Assembly (NCBI RefSeq): GCF_003605195.1
Contig: NZ_QYOS01000022.1
Coordinates: 62,001 to 126,000, forward strand
Length of the DNA: 64,000 nucleotides
Direction: 5' to 3'
DNA from: Aurantiacibacter odishensis
GTDB lineage: Bacteria; Pseudomonadota; Alphaproteobacteria; Sphingomonadales; Sphingomonadaceae
This document shows positions 18,822-27,602 of this stretch, in pieces (the first letter of the stretch is position 1; each line of letters begins with the position of its first letter). The notes under the pieces are model-generated. The model had not been told where the DNA came from. It saw only the letters and a list, made by a program, of their open reading frames with translations, and did not search any database. The translations under genes and the position numbers were made by a program.

Positions 18822-18998
18822 TCAGCTCTCGTCGACGATTTCCGCGCCGGGGCCGTTCTTCTGGATCGATTCGATGGCGTTCTTGGCGCTCGCTTTTGAT
18901 GCGTAGCCTTCGGTCGAGAACATGATCTCGTCGTTGTACTTGAACCGCACGCGGAACTCGCCGGCCTTGTCCTTATAAATCTGGAAATGGTGTGCCAT
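18822..18998 (-). CDS. YegP-like DUF1508 protein
   Basis: 58 residues from the ATG at 18998, the first in-frame ATG giving the normal DUF1508 start (HFQIYKDKAGEFRVRFKYND). One DUF1508 unit is complete, with STEGYASKASAKNAIESIQKN; E. coli YegP carries two. The biochemical role of the family is not known; members are small cytoplasmic beta-rich proteins. It is convergent with rnhA, with only three bases between the stops. Confidence 0.85.
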   Translation of the reverse strand: MAHHFQIYKDKAGEFRVRFKYNDEIMFSTEGYASKASAKNAIESIQKNGPGAEIVDES

Positions 18999-19077
18999 TC
19001 TTCTGGTCTCCCGTTGGTTGATCGCGGGCCACCATAACAAAGATGAGCGACATGGCTAGGCGATCACTGGGTCCTTT

Positions 19078-20178
19078 TTACCTATGCAGCCGTGCCGGGG
19101 CGTAGAGCGCTTCGTCGAGGTCTTGCGTCATGGCATCACGCGGGTGGCGCAGCAGTAGTTGCGCACCGAGGCGGGCCGCAGCCGGCGCGGTCTGGATGCC
19201 GTAGCCTCCCTGCCCTGCGAACCAGAACATGCCGTCGATTTCGGGATCGTAGCCGAAGACCGGGAGCCTGTCTGGCGAGAAACTGCGCAGCCCCGCCCAC
19301 TTGCGCTCCACTGCCTCGATTTCCCAGTCGACGACCTGCTGGAACCGGTCAATAGCGAGCGCCACGTCGTATTCCTCCGGCGCGGCATCGCACGGTTCGC
19401 TCGGCGTCTCGTCGTGCGGGCTGAGCCACAGACGGCCGTTGTCCGGGCGGAAATAGAAGTCCCCTGAAATATCGAGCGTGAGCGGAAGGTCCGGCTGCGG
19501 CGCAGGGTCGACACGCAGCTGTGCCACGGTGCGGCGCAGGGGCTGGATGCCGAGTTGACGCGCGCCCAGCAGCGCGGCGACCTGATCGGCCCAGGCACCT
19601 GACGCGTTCACCACCACGCCCGCGCGAAGCTCTCCCGCCGCGCCGAAATCGAGCCGCCATTGGTCGCCCACCCGCTGCGCGCCTTGCAAGCGGTGGCGCG
19701 CACGAAGCTGCGCGCCTGTCGCCTTCGCACGCGACAGGTAGTGCTGGTGCAGGCCGGCAACGTCGATATCGGCGCAATTGGGCTGGCTCAGCGCCTGCGT
19801 CCATTCTTCGCGCACGCCCGGCAGCCGTTGTTCGAGCGCGGCGCGGTCGAGCGGTTGCAGCGTCACGCCCGAATCGGCGAAACGCTTGCGAAAGGCCTCC
19901 AGCTCATCGTCCTGCCCGTCGCGGGCCAGATAGAGCCCGCCACGCAGTGTCAGAAACCCGCCATCGCGCAGGTAATCGCCGGAGGCGAGCGTCAGGGGCA
20001 CGATGTCCGGACCCCCATAGCATTCCTCGCGAAAGGCGGCGGAGCGGCCAGTGGTGTGGTAGCCCGGGTAGTCTTCGGCCTCGCACAGTACCACGCGCGC
20101 GTGGGGTGCCAGTTCAGCGGCAATGCTCGCGCCTGCCATTCCTGCGCCGATCACGGCGATATCGAAGGTATCGGTCAT
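19078..20178 (-). CDS. FAD-dependent oxidoreductase (DAO/glycine oxidase-like)
   Basis: 366 residues from the ATG at 20178. The ADP-binding Rossmann motif is at the very N-terminus (IAVIGAGMAGASIAAELA), followed by GYHTTGRSAAF, which lines the flavin pocket in D-amino acid oxidase/glycine oxidase relatives, and near the C-terminus WFAGQGGYGIQTAPAAARL, the second flavin-contact region. The substrate cannot be told; small amino or hydroxy acids are typical. It starts 8 nt after the stop of the alpha/beta hydrolase gene, so the two are probably co-transcribed. Confidence 0.87.
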   Translation of the reverse strand: MTDTFDIAVIGAGMAGASIAAELAPHARVVLCEAEDYPGYHTTGRSAAFREECYGGPDIVPLTLASGDYLRDGGFLTLRGGLYLARDGQDDELEAFRKRFADSGVTLQPLDRAALEQRLPGVREEWTQALSQPNCADIDVAGLHQHYLSRAKATGAQLRARHRLQGAQRVGDQWRLDFGAAGELRAGVVVNASGAWADQVAALLGARQLGIQPLRRTVAQLRVDPAPQPDLPLTLDISGDFYFRPDNGRLWLSPHDETPSEPCDAAPEEYDVALAIDRFQQVVDWEIEAVERKWAGLRSFSPDRLPVFGYDPEIDGMFWFAGQGGYGIQTAPAAARLGAQLLLRHPRDAMTQDLDEALYAPARLHR

Positions 20179-20186
20179 ACGGCTGC

Positions 20187-21167
20187 TCAATCGGCTACGC
20201 GGCGACCGAGAAAATCATCGATCGCGGCAAGGGCCTTCAGGCGCACCCCGTCTTCCTCGCGCAGGATTTCGTGGCGGGCCTCCTCGCCGAAGATCAGCGC
20301 CTCGGCATCGGGAAGGCGCGCCATGGCCGCGCGGATCGCCGCCGGGCTTACCAGCCGGTCTGCTTCGGTGGCGACGATGAATACGGGGATTGTCACCGAT
20401 TCAAGGGCACCGGGTCGAAACATCGCCGTCGAGCTGAAGGCGGACGCGCGCACCCAGGCCCAGCTGCCGGGGCCCAGGCGCAGTTCGGGTCGCTGCTCGC
20501 GCCACCAGCGCTCGTCGTCGTAGCGTTCCTCGTCATGTGTCAGCAGCTTCTGGCGGTTGGCGATCGAGCTGCCGGGTTTCTCGCTGATCTTCCAGGCAGG
20601 CCGCCTGGCATCGCCGATGCTGGACATCGCGCTGGAGAGCCAGCGTTTTACCGGCAGGGGCACGGATTCGGGAAACACGTCGAGCATGGGGGCGGAAAGC
20701 ACCATCGCGTCGGGCTGCGGGTTCAGCAAATTTTCCTGCACGGCGCGCAGCGTCAGGTGGCCGCCCATGGAATGGCCTGCCAGCACCAGCGTACCTTCCC
20801 GCCCTTCGGACCAGTGTTCCCACAGTTGGGCCAGATCGGCGATCCAGACTGCAAAATCGTCGATATGGCCGGTCGCATCGTCATTGCCCAGGCGGCCCGA
20901 TCCGCCCTGTCCGCGCCAGTCTGCGGCGCTGACGCGCCAGCCCTGCTGTCGCCAGTGTTCGAATGTTTCCAGGTACTTCTCGTAAGCATCGCCGCGTCCG
21001 GCCATGAACAGGATGGAGCCGCGCACGGTGACGCCGGCGGGCGGTTCGCTCCAGTCGATGAGCCGGATCTGGTGGCCATCCTTGGCCACCCACATCGTCT
21101 CCTTCGCGTCAGCCGGAATGGCCCTGCGATCGAAAGTCGCGGGAACGAGGGTGTCTGCTTGGCTAAT
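20187..21167 (-). CDS. Alpha/beta hydrolase (lysophospholipase/monoacylglycerol lipase-like)
   Basis: About 326 residues. The nucleophile elbow is GHSMGGH, the oxyanion-side region ILFMAGRGDAYEKYLETF, and the C-terminal acid and His lie in VATEADRLVSP and EARHEILRE; this is the serine aminopeptidase/lysophospholipase L2 subgroup. The start is doubtful. No ATG, GTG or TTG occurs in a sensible place: the first ATG falls at the conserved core, and the TTG at 21233 overlaps the leader of the divergent cpaA. An ATT at 21167 has a perfect AGGAGG five bases upstream (21178-21173) and is used here. If AUU is not the start, the protein may begin at the far-upstream TTG. Confidence 0.82.
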   Translation of the reverse strand: MSQADTLVPATFDRRAIPADAKETMWVAKDGHQIRLIDWSEPPAGVTVRGSILFMAGRGDAYEKYLETFEHWRQQGWRVSAADWRGQGGSGRLGNDDATGHIDDFAVWIADLAQLWEHWSEGREGTLVLAGHSMGGHLTLRAVQENLLNPQPDAMVLSAPMLDVFPESVPLPVKRWLSSAMSSIGDARRPAWKISEKPGSSIANRQKLLTHDEERYDDERWWREQRPELRLGPGSWAWVRASAFSSTAMFRPGALESVTIPVFIVATEADRLVSPAAIRAAMARLPDAEALIFGEEARHEILREEDGVRLKALAAIDDFLGRRVAD

Positions 21168-21245
21168 TCCGTCCTCCTGCCTTTGGTTACTTTTTGGTAA
21201 GCCATGCACGCTAGCACAAGGCTCGAAGGACAATTGGGGGCCTCG

Positions 21246-21746
21246 ATGCTAGACGATCCGATCACGTACGCACTGCTCGCTGCCTTGGCAATCGCGCTGG
21301 TGTGGGCCGCTTTCACCGACATCAAGAGCCGCCGCATCGCCAACTGGCTCAACGGCGCAATCGCGCTCGGCGCGCCGGTCTACTGGTACGCCAGCGGTCT
21401 CTCGCTGTGGCCCGACGTCGCCATCCAGATCGGGCTGGGCGTTCTCGTTTTCGCCGTCGGCAGCATCCTGTTCGCCATGCGCCAGATGGGCGGCGGCGAC
21501 GTGAAACTGCTGACCGCGCTGGCCCTGTGGATGACGCCTCTGGTGCTGCTGAAGCTGGTGATCATCATGGCGCTGCTGGGCGGCGTGCTGACCCTGGTCG
21601 TAGGCATCCGCAACGTGATGATCCGCCGCAAGAAGGAAAAGACACGCTGGGCCGTACCCTATGGCGTGGCCATTTCCGCCGCTGGCCTTTGGACCATCAG
21701 CAACCTGACAATGAATGCCGCGGCCATGACCGCCGTGGCCCAGTGA
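21246..21746 (+). CDS. cpaA: Prepilin peptidase CpaA/TadV (A24 family)
   Basis: 166 residues from the ATG at 21246, which has GGGGG just upstream; an ATG at 21204 would add 14 residues without a ribosome-binding site. This integral membrane aspartyl protease matures Flp pilins. The two catalytic Asp motifs are seen: FTDIKSRRIANWL in the first cytoplasmic loop and GGGDVKLLTALALW (GxGD). It is a single-domain TadV type without the N-methylation domain. First gene of the pilus operon, with 75 bp before cpaB. Confidence 0.9.
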   Translation: MLDDPITYALLAALAIALVWAAFTDIKSRRIANWLNGAIALGAPVYWYASGLSLWPDVAIQIGLGVLVFAVGSILFAMRQMGGGDVKLLTALALWMTPLVLLKLVIIMALLGGVLTLVVGIRNVMIRRKKEKTRWAVPYGVAISAAGLWTISNLTMNAAAMTAVAQ

Positions 21747-21821
21747 ACCTGATTTTAACCAATCCTGCCGTATTCGGCGGAAACCTTAATGCAAGGACCA
21801 TCTGAGGGGGCTTGACGCACC

Positions 21822-22937
21822 ATGGACAAGAAGAAAGTTATTCTGCTGGTAGGGGCGCTGATCGTTGCGATCGGTACGGCGCTGCTCGCCCGCAGCATGT
21901 TCGCCGGTGCCGCGGCACCCGATGCCGAGGCTGCTGCCGAGGTTGAACCGACCGGCCCGAAAGTGCTGGTTGCCAAGCGTGGCCTGCCAGTCGGCACGAT
22001 CGTTACGGCCGATGCCGTGGCCTACCAGTTGTGGCCGCAGGAACTGGTGCAGGACGCCTACTTCATCGACGGCGAAGCCGACATGGATGCGCTGCTCGGC
22101 ACCGTGGTCCGCCATCCCATTACCGCGGGTGAACCCGTGACCCAGGGCTCGCTCGTCGCGCCGGGCGACCGTGGCTTCCTTGCCGCTGCGCTTGGCCCCG
22201 GCATGCGCGCCGTGACCGTGCCGGTTTCCGCCCGCACCGGTGTCGGCGGCTTCGTGTTCCCGGGTGACCGCGTGGACATGGTGCTGACGCAGCGCGTGAC
22301 GGGGGATGGCGGCGAGGCCCTGCAGGCTTCCGAAACGATCCTTACGAACCTGCGCGTGCTGGCGACCGACCAGTCGACCGAGACGACCACCACCGAAGAC
22401 GGTCGCACGGTCGTTCGCGGCTTCCGCACCGTCACTCTCGAAGTGACCCCGCGCCTGGCCGAGAAGATTGCCGTCGCCCAGACGATCGGCACCATCAGCC
22501 TCTCGCTGCGCTCCATCGCCGACAATCAGGCCGAACTGGAACGTGCTCTTGCCTCGGGTGACATTGCCGTGCCCGACGATGCAACACCGGAAGAGGAAGA
22601 GCGTATCCTGCGCGCTGCCATGTCCCGTCCGGGCGAAGGTGGCACGACCTTCCAGACCGGTGGCGACGTGTCGCGCTTCCAGCGCAGCTCCGTGCCTTCG
22701 CAGGGCGGTGCAGACCGCGGCGGCGCTCCTGCCGCCGTCGCCCAGGCCCCCGTCCAGGTGACGCCTGGAATCTCCGCCAACGCCACGCCTTCGGGCCCGT
22801 CTGTCCGCGTGACCCGCGGCAAGGCCACCACCGTCACTCCCGTCGATCGCGGCGCGGGTGCCCTGCTCGACCGTCAGGCCAGCGCGATGGGCGAAGGCGC
22901 CCGCGTGGCCCCGGTCGGCATGTCGACCCTGCGGTGA
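21822..22937 (+). CDS. cpaB: Flp pilus assembly protein CpaB/RcpC
   Basis: 371 residues. One N-terminal anchor (VILLVGALIVAIGTALLA), then a SAF domain at about 46-110 (VLVAKRGLPVGTIVTADAV) and an RcpC domain (GMRAVTVPVSARTGVGGFVFPGDRVDMVL split over about 125-155). The C-terminal about 100 residues are Pro/Ala/Gly-rich and less conserved. CpaB is a periplasmic factor for the outer-membrane secretin. Its stop shares one base with the cpaC start (TGATG). Confidence 0.93.
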   Translation: MDKKKVILLVGALIVAIGTALLARSMFAGAAAPDAEAAAEVEPTGPKVLVAKRGLPVGTIVTADAVAYQLWPQELVQDAYFIDGEADMDALLGTVVRHPITAGEPVTQGSLVAPGDRGFLAAALGPGMRAVTVPVSARTGVGGFVFPGDRVDMVLTQRVTGDGGEALQASETILTNLRVLATDQSTETTTTEDGRTVVRGFRTVTLEVTPRLAEKIAVAQTIGTISLSLRSIADNQAELERALASGDIAVPDDATPEEEERILRAAMSRPGEGGTTFQTGGDVSRFQRSSVPSQGGADRGGAPAAVAQAPVQVTPGISANATPSGPSVRVTRGKATTVTPVDRGAGALLDRQASAMGEGARVAPVGMSTLR

Positions 22938-24577
22938 TGGCCATGATCAAGATCAACAGCAAATCCACGACTTCCTCTGGAAACGCACCGAAAGGCAAGA
23001 CGATGAAGAGCCGCCTTTTCAAGACCGTGCTGAGCGCCGCATGCGCCCTTGCACCGCTGGCCGCCGTGCCGGCAGGCACCGCAACCGCGCAGACCGCCGT
23101 CAGCCCGGCACAGGACATCGTCCTGTCCATCGGCCGCGGTCAGCTGATCACGGTTCCCGGCAACATGGCCGACATCTTCGTGTCGAACGACGCGGTGGCC
23201 GACGTGCAGGTGAAGTCGCAGCGCCAGCTGTATGTCTTCGGCCTGTCGGGCGGCGAGACCACGATCTACGCCAGCAATTCTGCCGGCGATATCATCTGGT
23301 CCGCCAACATTCGCGTCGGCTCCAACCTGGACAGCGTCGACCAGATGCTGGGCCTGGCCATGCCCGAAGCGGACATCCGCATCGCCACCATGGGCACCAA
23401 CACAGTGCTGCTGACCGGCACCGTGGCAGCCCCTGAAGACGCTGCCGAGGCCGAGCGCCTGGTGAGTGCCTTCATCGGCGACGGCGCCAACGTCATCTCG
23501 CGCCTGAAGATGGCCACGCCCCTGCAGGTCAATCTGCGCGTGCGCTTTGCCGAAGTCAGCCGCTCGCTGACGCGCAACATCGGCGCCAACCTGACCACGA
23601 TCGACGGCACGGGCGGTTTCCTGTTCGGCCTGAACCGTGGCCGTCCCGCTGTCGGAACGTTCGTCCCCGGTTCGGGCGCGCTCGGCATGGGTACGGAAAC
23701 GACCGTCACCCTGCCGGACGGCACGGTGATCGAAGGCTCGAACATCATCCCCAACTCGCCCGGCACCACGCTTGGCGGTATCGGCGAGTTCCTTGGCCTC
23801 GATATTGCCGGCGCTCTGGACCTCGGCGAACAGCGCGGTCTTGTCACCACGCTTTCGCAGCCCAACCTGACCGCGCTTTCCGGCGAAACGGCAGAGTTCC
23901 TGGCGGGTGGCGAATTCCCCATCCCGCTGTCGCAGGGCCTGGGCACCACCACGGTGGAATACAAGCGCTTCGGCGTCAGCCTGGCCTACACGCCCACGGT
24001 GCTTGCCAATGGTCGCATCGCCCTGCGCGTGCGCCCCGAAGTCTCCGAACTTTCCAGCCAGGGTGCCGTCACTCTGAACGGCTTCCAGATCCCCGCCCTC
24101 ACCATCCGCCGCGCGGAAACCTCGGTGGAGCTGGGCTCTGGCGAGAGCATCATGATCGCCGGCCTGCTGTCCAATAACGCACAGCACACCATCGACCAGG
24201 CACCGGGCGTGGGTGACATCCCGATCCTCGGCAACCTGTTCCGTTCGACGGATTTCCGTCGCGGCGAAACCGAACTGGTGATCGTGATCACGCCTTATCT
24301 GGTGGAGCCGGTCGACGACCGCGACATCAGCCTGCCTACCGACGGTTTCAACTTGCCGAACGCTGCCTCGCAGTTCCTGTTCGGGCAGGAAACCGACGGT
24401 GAGAATGGCGGCCAGCGACCGATGCCGCGCGCCGCCAACCCGGCACCTGCCGGCCCCGAAGTGAGCGTGACCGAACAGAACGGCACAGCGCTTGCCGCGG
24501 GCGAAAGCCCCGCTGGCGCCTCCACCCGCACCGCCGCGCGCGCCACGCCCGGCTTCAGCATCGCCAACGGAGAGTGA
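22937..24577 (+). CDS. cpaC: Flp pilus outer-membrane secretin CpaC/RcpA
   Basis: 546 residues from the ATG at 22937; further ATGs at 22943 and at residue 24 (MKSRLFKTVLS) are possible, the last giving the most typical signal peptide (ending TATAQ). N-terminal pilus-formation domain with LSIGRGQLITVPG (about 67-79), a BON-like repeat (about 140-190), then the secretin domain with LSQPNLTALSGETAEFLAGG (family signature) and VRPEVSEL. The last about 70 residues are Pro/Ala/Thr-rich. It forms the outer-membrane channel of the Tad system. Confidence 0.94.
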   Translation: MAMIKINSKSTTSSGNAPKGKTMKSRLFKTVLSAACALAPLAAVPAGTATAQTAVSPAQDIVLSIGRGQLITVPGNMADIFVSNDAVADVQVKSQRQLYVFGLSGGETTIYASNSAGDIIWSANIRVGSNLDSVDQMLGLAMPEADIRIATMGTNTVLLTGTVAAPEDAAEAERLVSAFIGDGANVISRLKMATPLQVNLRVRFAEVSRSLTRNIGANLTTIDGTGGFLFGLNRGRPAVGTFVPGSGALGMGTETTVTLPDGTVIEGSNIIPNSPGTTLGGIGEFLGLDIAGALDLGEQRGLVTTLSQPNLTALSGETAEFLAGGEFPIPLSQGLGTTTVEYKRFGVSLAYTPTVLANGRIALRVRPEVSELSSQGAVTLNGFQIPALTIRRAETSVELGSGESIMIAGLLSNNAQHTIDQAPGVGDIPILGNLFRSTDFRRGETELVIVITPYLVEPVDDRDISLPTDGFNLPNAASQFLFGQETDGENGGQRPMPRAANPAPAGPEVSVTEQNGTALAAGESPAGASTRTAARATPGFSIANGE

Positions 24578-24582
24578 TCGCC

Positions 24583-25233
24583 ATGAACAAGAGTATGAAA
24601 CGTACAGCCAGTTCGATCCTGGCGATCTCGCTCGCCTTCGGCCTCGCCGCTTGTGAAGGTGGCATCCAGGGCAACAACTATTCGCTCAACTCGGTGCACC
24701 AGCCGGTCGTCGAACGCAGCAATTACGTGCTCGACCTGCGCACCAGCCCCGCCGGGCTGGACGCGATGGAAGAAAGCCGCCTGAACGACTGGTTCGACAT
24801 GCTCGACCTCGGTTATGGCGACCGTGTTGCCATCGACACCGCCGTCACCAACCCCGCTGTCATGGAAGACGTCGCGGCCGTCGCCGGTCGTTACGGCATC
24901 CTCGTGGCGGACGGCGCACCAGTGACGCAAGGCTATGTCGATCCCGGCAGTGTCCGCGTCGTCGTGACCCGCTCTACCGCTTCCGTTCCGGGCTGCCCGG
25001 ACTGGTCGGGTAGCTACGGCTTTGATCGTGGCAACCACACGTCGGCCGGCTTCGGCTGCGCGGTCAACAGCAACATTGCCGCCATGGTCGCCAATCCCGA
25101 ACACCTTCTCGAAGGTGCCGAGGGAACAGGCGAGACGGTTATCATGAGCTCGAACCGCGCCATCGAAACCTTCCGCGACCAGCAGCCAACCGGCGCCGGT
25201 GGTCTTCCGCAAGTCTCGTCATCGGGGAACTGA
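24583..25233 (+). CDS. cpaD: Pilus assembly lipoprotein CpaD
   Basis: 216 residues from the ATG at 24583 (MNKSMKRTASS). A lipobox, FGLAAC, places lipidation at about residue 24. The body has the CpaD layout: PVVERSNYVLDLRTS, then VPGCPDWSG and FGCAVNSNIAAMVANPEHLL, the family signature with its cysteine pair. It likely helps the secretin CpaC fold or insert. It sits between cpaC and cpaE, with 5 nt and 3 nt gaps. Confidence 0.92.
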   Translation: MNKSMKRTASSILAISLAFGLAACEGGIQGNNYSLNSVHQPVVERSNYVLDLRTSPAGLDAMEESRLNDWFDMLDLGYGDRVAIDTAVTNPAVMEDVAAVAGRYGILVADGAPVTQGYVDPGSVRVVVTRSTASVPGCPDWSGSYGFDRGNHTSAGFGCAVNSNIAAMVANPEHLLEGAEGTGETVIMSSNRAIETFRDQQPTGAGGLPQVSSSGN

Positions 25234-25236
25234 TCC

Positions 25237-26532
25237 ATGAACTCGCCATTCAAAACCGGTTCGATGGGCAACCGCGAACCCTTTTCCGCTTTCATCTGTG
25301 ACGAGAGTGCGCTCGACGTGCTGCGTCCGGTTGTCATCGAAATGGGCTGGCAGCCCGAGAAGTGCAACAAGGGTGGCCTGCGTAATGCCATTCAGTCGCT
25401 TTCCATCGCCGCCAGCCCGGCCATCCTGATGGTCGACCTGTCCGAAAGCGGCGACCCGCTGAACGACATCAACGCCCTGGCCGAGGTTTGCGAACCCGGC
25501 ACGGTGGTGATCGCGGTCGGCCAGGTGAACGACGTTCGCCTCTACCGCGACTTGCTTGCCAGCGGTATTCACGACTACCTGCTGAAGCCGCTTTCCGCTG
25601 GCCAGCTGCGTGATGCCCTCACCCAGGCCCAGGCCGTGTTCGCCTCGCCGCGCAACGCGGAAGGCGAAAGCGATCAGGAACACGTGGCAACCGCCATCGT
25701 CGGCACGCGCGGCGGTGTGGGTGCCTCCACCCTTGCCACCTCGCTCGCCTGGCTGTTCGCCAGCGAACATCATCGCTCCACGGCGCTGCTCGACCTTGAC
25801 GTGCACTTCGGCACCGGCGCCCTGTCGCTGGATCTGGAGCCGGGCCGCGGCTTGACCGACGCGATCGAGAACCCCAGCCGCATCGACGGCCTGTTCATCG
25901 AACGCGCCATGATCCGCGCCAACGACAACCTTGCCATCATGTCCGCAGAAGCGCCGATCAATTCGCCGCTGATGACCGACGGTACCGCCTTCCTGCAGTT
26001 GCAGGAGGAGTTCCGCCAGGCTTTCGACATGACCGTGGTGGATCTGCCGCGCAACATGCTGATCAACTTCCCGCACCTGCTGACGGACGTGAACGTGGTG
26101 ACGCTTGTCACCGAACTTACGCTGGCATCTGCGCGCGACACGATCCGCATCCTGTCGTGGCTGAAGCAGAATGCGCCTGCCTGTCACCCGCTGATCGTCT
26201 GCAACAAGATGCAGCCCGGTTCTGCGGAAATCAGCAAGGCGGACTTCGAAGCCTCGATCGAGCGCAAGATCAATTTCCAGGTGGCGTTCGACCAGAAGGC
26301 CGCGGCCAATGCCGCCAAGCTGGGCCAGACTTTCATCGAAGCGAACAAGAGCTCGAAGACCGTCGCTCCGATCCGCGAGATCGGCAAGATGATCGTCGGT
26401 GTCGCCGAAGATGACGGGGCAAGTATCGAGGAAGCGGGCCAGAAGAGCTCGATGCTCGGCAAGTTCGATCTGAAGTCGCTGCTCGGTTCTTCGCCCAAGA
26501 AGGACAAGGCCTCGGCAGAGCCTGCCGAATAG
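25237..26532 (+). CDS. cpaE: Pilus localisation ATPase CpaE/TadZ
   Basis: 431 residues. Residues about 15-130 form a receiver-like domain without the usual phospho-acceptor set. Residues about 148-400 form a MinD/ParA-type P-loop domain. The Walker A-like motif is GTRGGVGAST (156-165), which lacks the usual signature lysines; atypical P-loops are known in TadZ/CpaE. TALLDLDVHFG and TVVDLPRN are the other nucleotide-binding segments. The family places the pilus machine at the cell pole. Normally cpaF follows; here the next gene is tadB, only 79 nt downstream. Confidence 0.93.
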   Translation: MNSPFKTGSMGNREPFSAFICDESALDVLRPVVIEMGWQPEKCNKGGLRNAIQSLSIAASPAILMVDLSESGDPLNDINALAEVCEPGTVVIAVGQVNDVRLYRDLLASGIHDYLLKPLSAGQLRDALTQAQAVFASPRNAEGESDQEHVATAIVGTRGGVGASTLATSLAWLFASEHHRSTALLDLDVHFGTGALSLDLEPGRGLTDAIENPSRIDGLFIERAMIRANDNLAIMSAEAPINSPLMTDGTAFLQLQEEFRQAFDMTVVDLPRNMLINFPHLLTDVNVVTLVTELTLASARDTIRILSWLKQNAPACHPLIVCNKMQPGSAEISKADFEASIERKINFQVAFDQKAAANAAKLGQTFIEANKSSKTVAPIREIGKMIVGVAEDDGASIEEAGQKSSMLGKFDLKSLLGSSPKKDKASAEPAE

Positions 26533-26611
26533 CCACCGGGATCGGCGGGCTGCCGGCAAGGCTGTCCGCCGCCCTGAGCAAGACACGATTGGTATTTGAA
26601 AGAGGGTTTCC

Positions 26612-27583
26612 ATGAGCATCGTCCAGCTTCTGCTTATAGCCGGTGGGCTCATGGCCCTGATGGTCCTGGGCTACGTCCTGATGTCGGGCGCGTCGCCTGC
26701 CAAGGAAAGCCAGCGTCGCCTTCAGGCGGTGCGTTACCGGCACTCCGAAAGTACGACCGACAAGGTCGAAAGCCAGCTGAAGAAGGCCATCGCCGCGCGC
26801 AAGCCCAAGCAGTTCACCCGCGCAGGGGCCGATTCCCGGTTGGCCGCGCTGCAACTCCGGCTTGATCGCACGGGTATGGAATGGTCGCTGGCGCAGTATC
26901 TCTATGCATCGCTCGGCATCGCGCTTGTGTTAACGGCACTGCTGTACCTCAAAACGGGTGCGGCTCTGCTTTCGCTGGGCATCGGTGTTCTTGCCGGCGC
27001 AGGCCTGCCGCACATGGTGGTGAATCATTTCATCAAGCGGCGGACCAACCAGTTCAACGCCAAGTTCCCCGACGGCATCGACCTGCTGGTCCGCGGCCTG
27101 CGCTCCGGCCTGCCGGTGACGGAAACACTGGGCGTGGTCGCCAGCGAAGTTCCCGGCCCGGTGGGCAGCGAGTTTCGCGCGGTGGTGGAACGTATCAAGA
27201 TCGGCCGGACCATGGAGGAATCGCTCCAGGAAACCGCCGACAAGCTGGGCACGGCCGAATTCCAGTTCTTCGTCATCACGCTGGCCATCCAGCGCGAGAC
27301 CGGCGGCAACCTGGCCGAAACCCTGTCGAACCTGGGCGACGTGCTGCGCAAGCGCGCACAGATGAAGCTGAAGATCAAGGCGATGAGCTCTGAATCGAAA
27401 GCCTCCGCTTACATCGTGGGCGCCCTGCCCTTCATCGTGTTCGGCATGATCTACTGGATCAATCCCGGATACATCGGCGGCTTCTTCACCGACGATCGCC
27501 TGATCGTGACCGGCCTCGGCGGCCTGGTATGGATGAGCATCGGCGCCTTCATCATGGCCAAGATGGTCAGCTTCGAAATCTGA
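26612..27583 (+). CDS. tadB: Tad pilus inner-membrane platform protein TadB
   Basis: 323 residues. GspF/T2SSF-domain protein with an N-terminal membrane helix (about 3-23), a pair at about 92-130, and two at the C-terminus (about 265-285 and 298-320). The cytoplasmic T2SSF core has FPDGIDLLVRGLRSGLPVTE and AIQRETGGNLAETLSNL, the diagnostic repeats. With TadC it forms the platform on which the motor ATPase (not encoded here) acts. Confidence 0.94.
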   Translation: MSIVQLLLIAGGLMALMVLGYVLMSGASPAKESQRRLQAVRYRHSESTTDKVESQLKKAIAARKPKQFTRAGADSRLAALQLRLDRTGMEWSLAQYLYASLGIALVLTALLYLKTGAALLSLGIGVLAGAGLPHMVVNHFIKRRTNQFNAKFPDGIDLLVRGLRSGLPVTETLGVVASEVPGPVGSEFRAVVERIKIGRTMEESLQETADKLGTAEFQFFVITLAIQRETGGNLAETLSNLGDVLRKRAQMKLKIKAMSSESKASAYIVGALPFIVFGMIYWINPGYIGGFFTDDRLIVTGLGGLVWMSIGAFIMAKMVSFEI

Positions 27584-27602
27584 TCGGGAGGGAAAAGAAC
27601 CA

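Noticed and set aside
26533-26611. Decayed cpaF between cpaE and tadB
   Set aside because: Only 79 nt, with no recognisable fragment of an ATPase; the gene is absent rather than broken.
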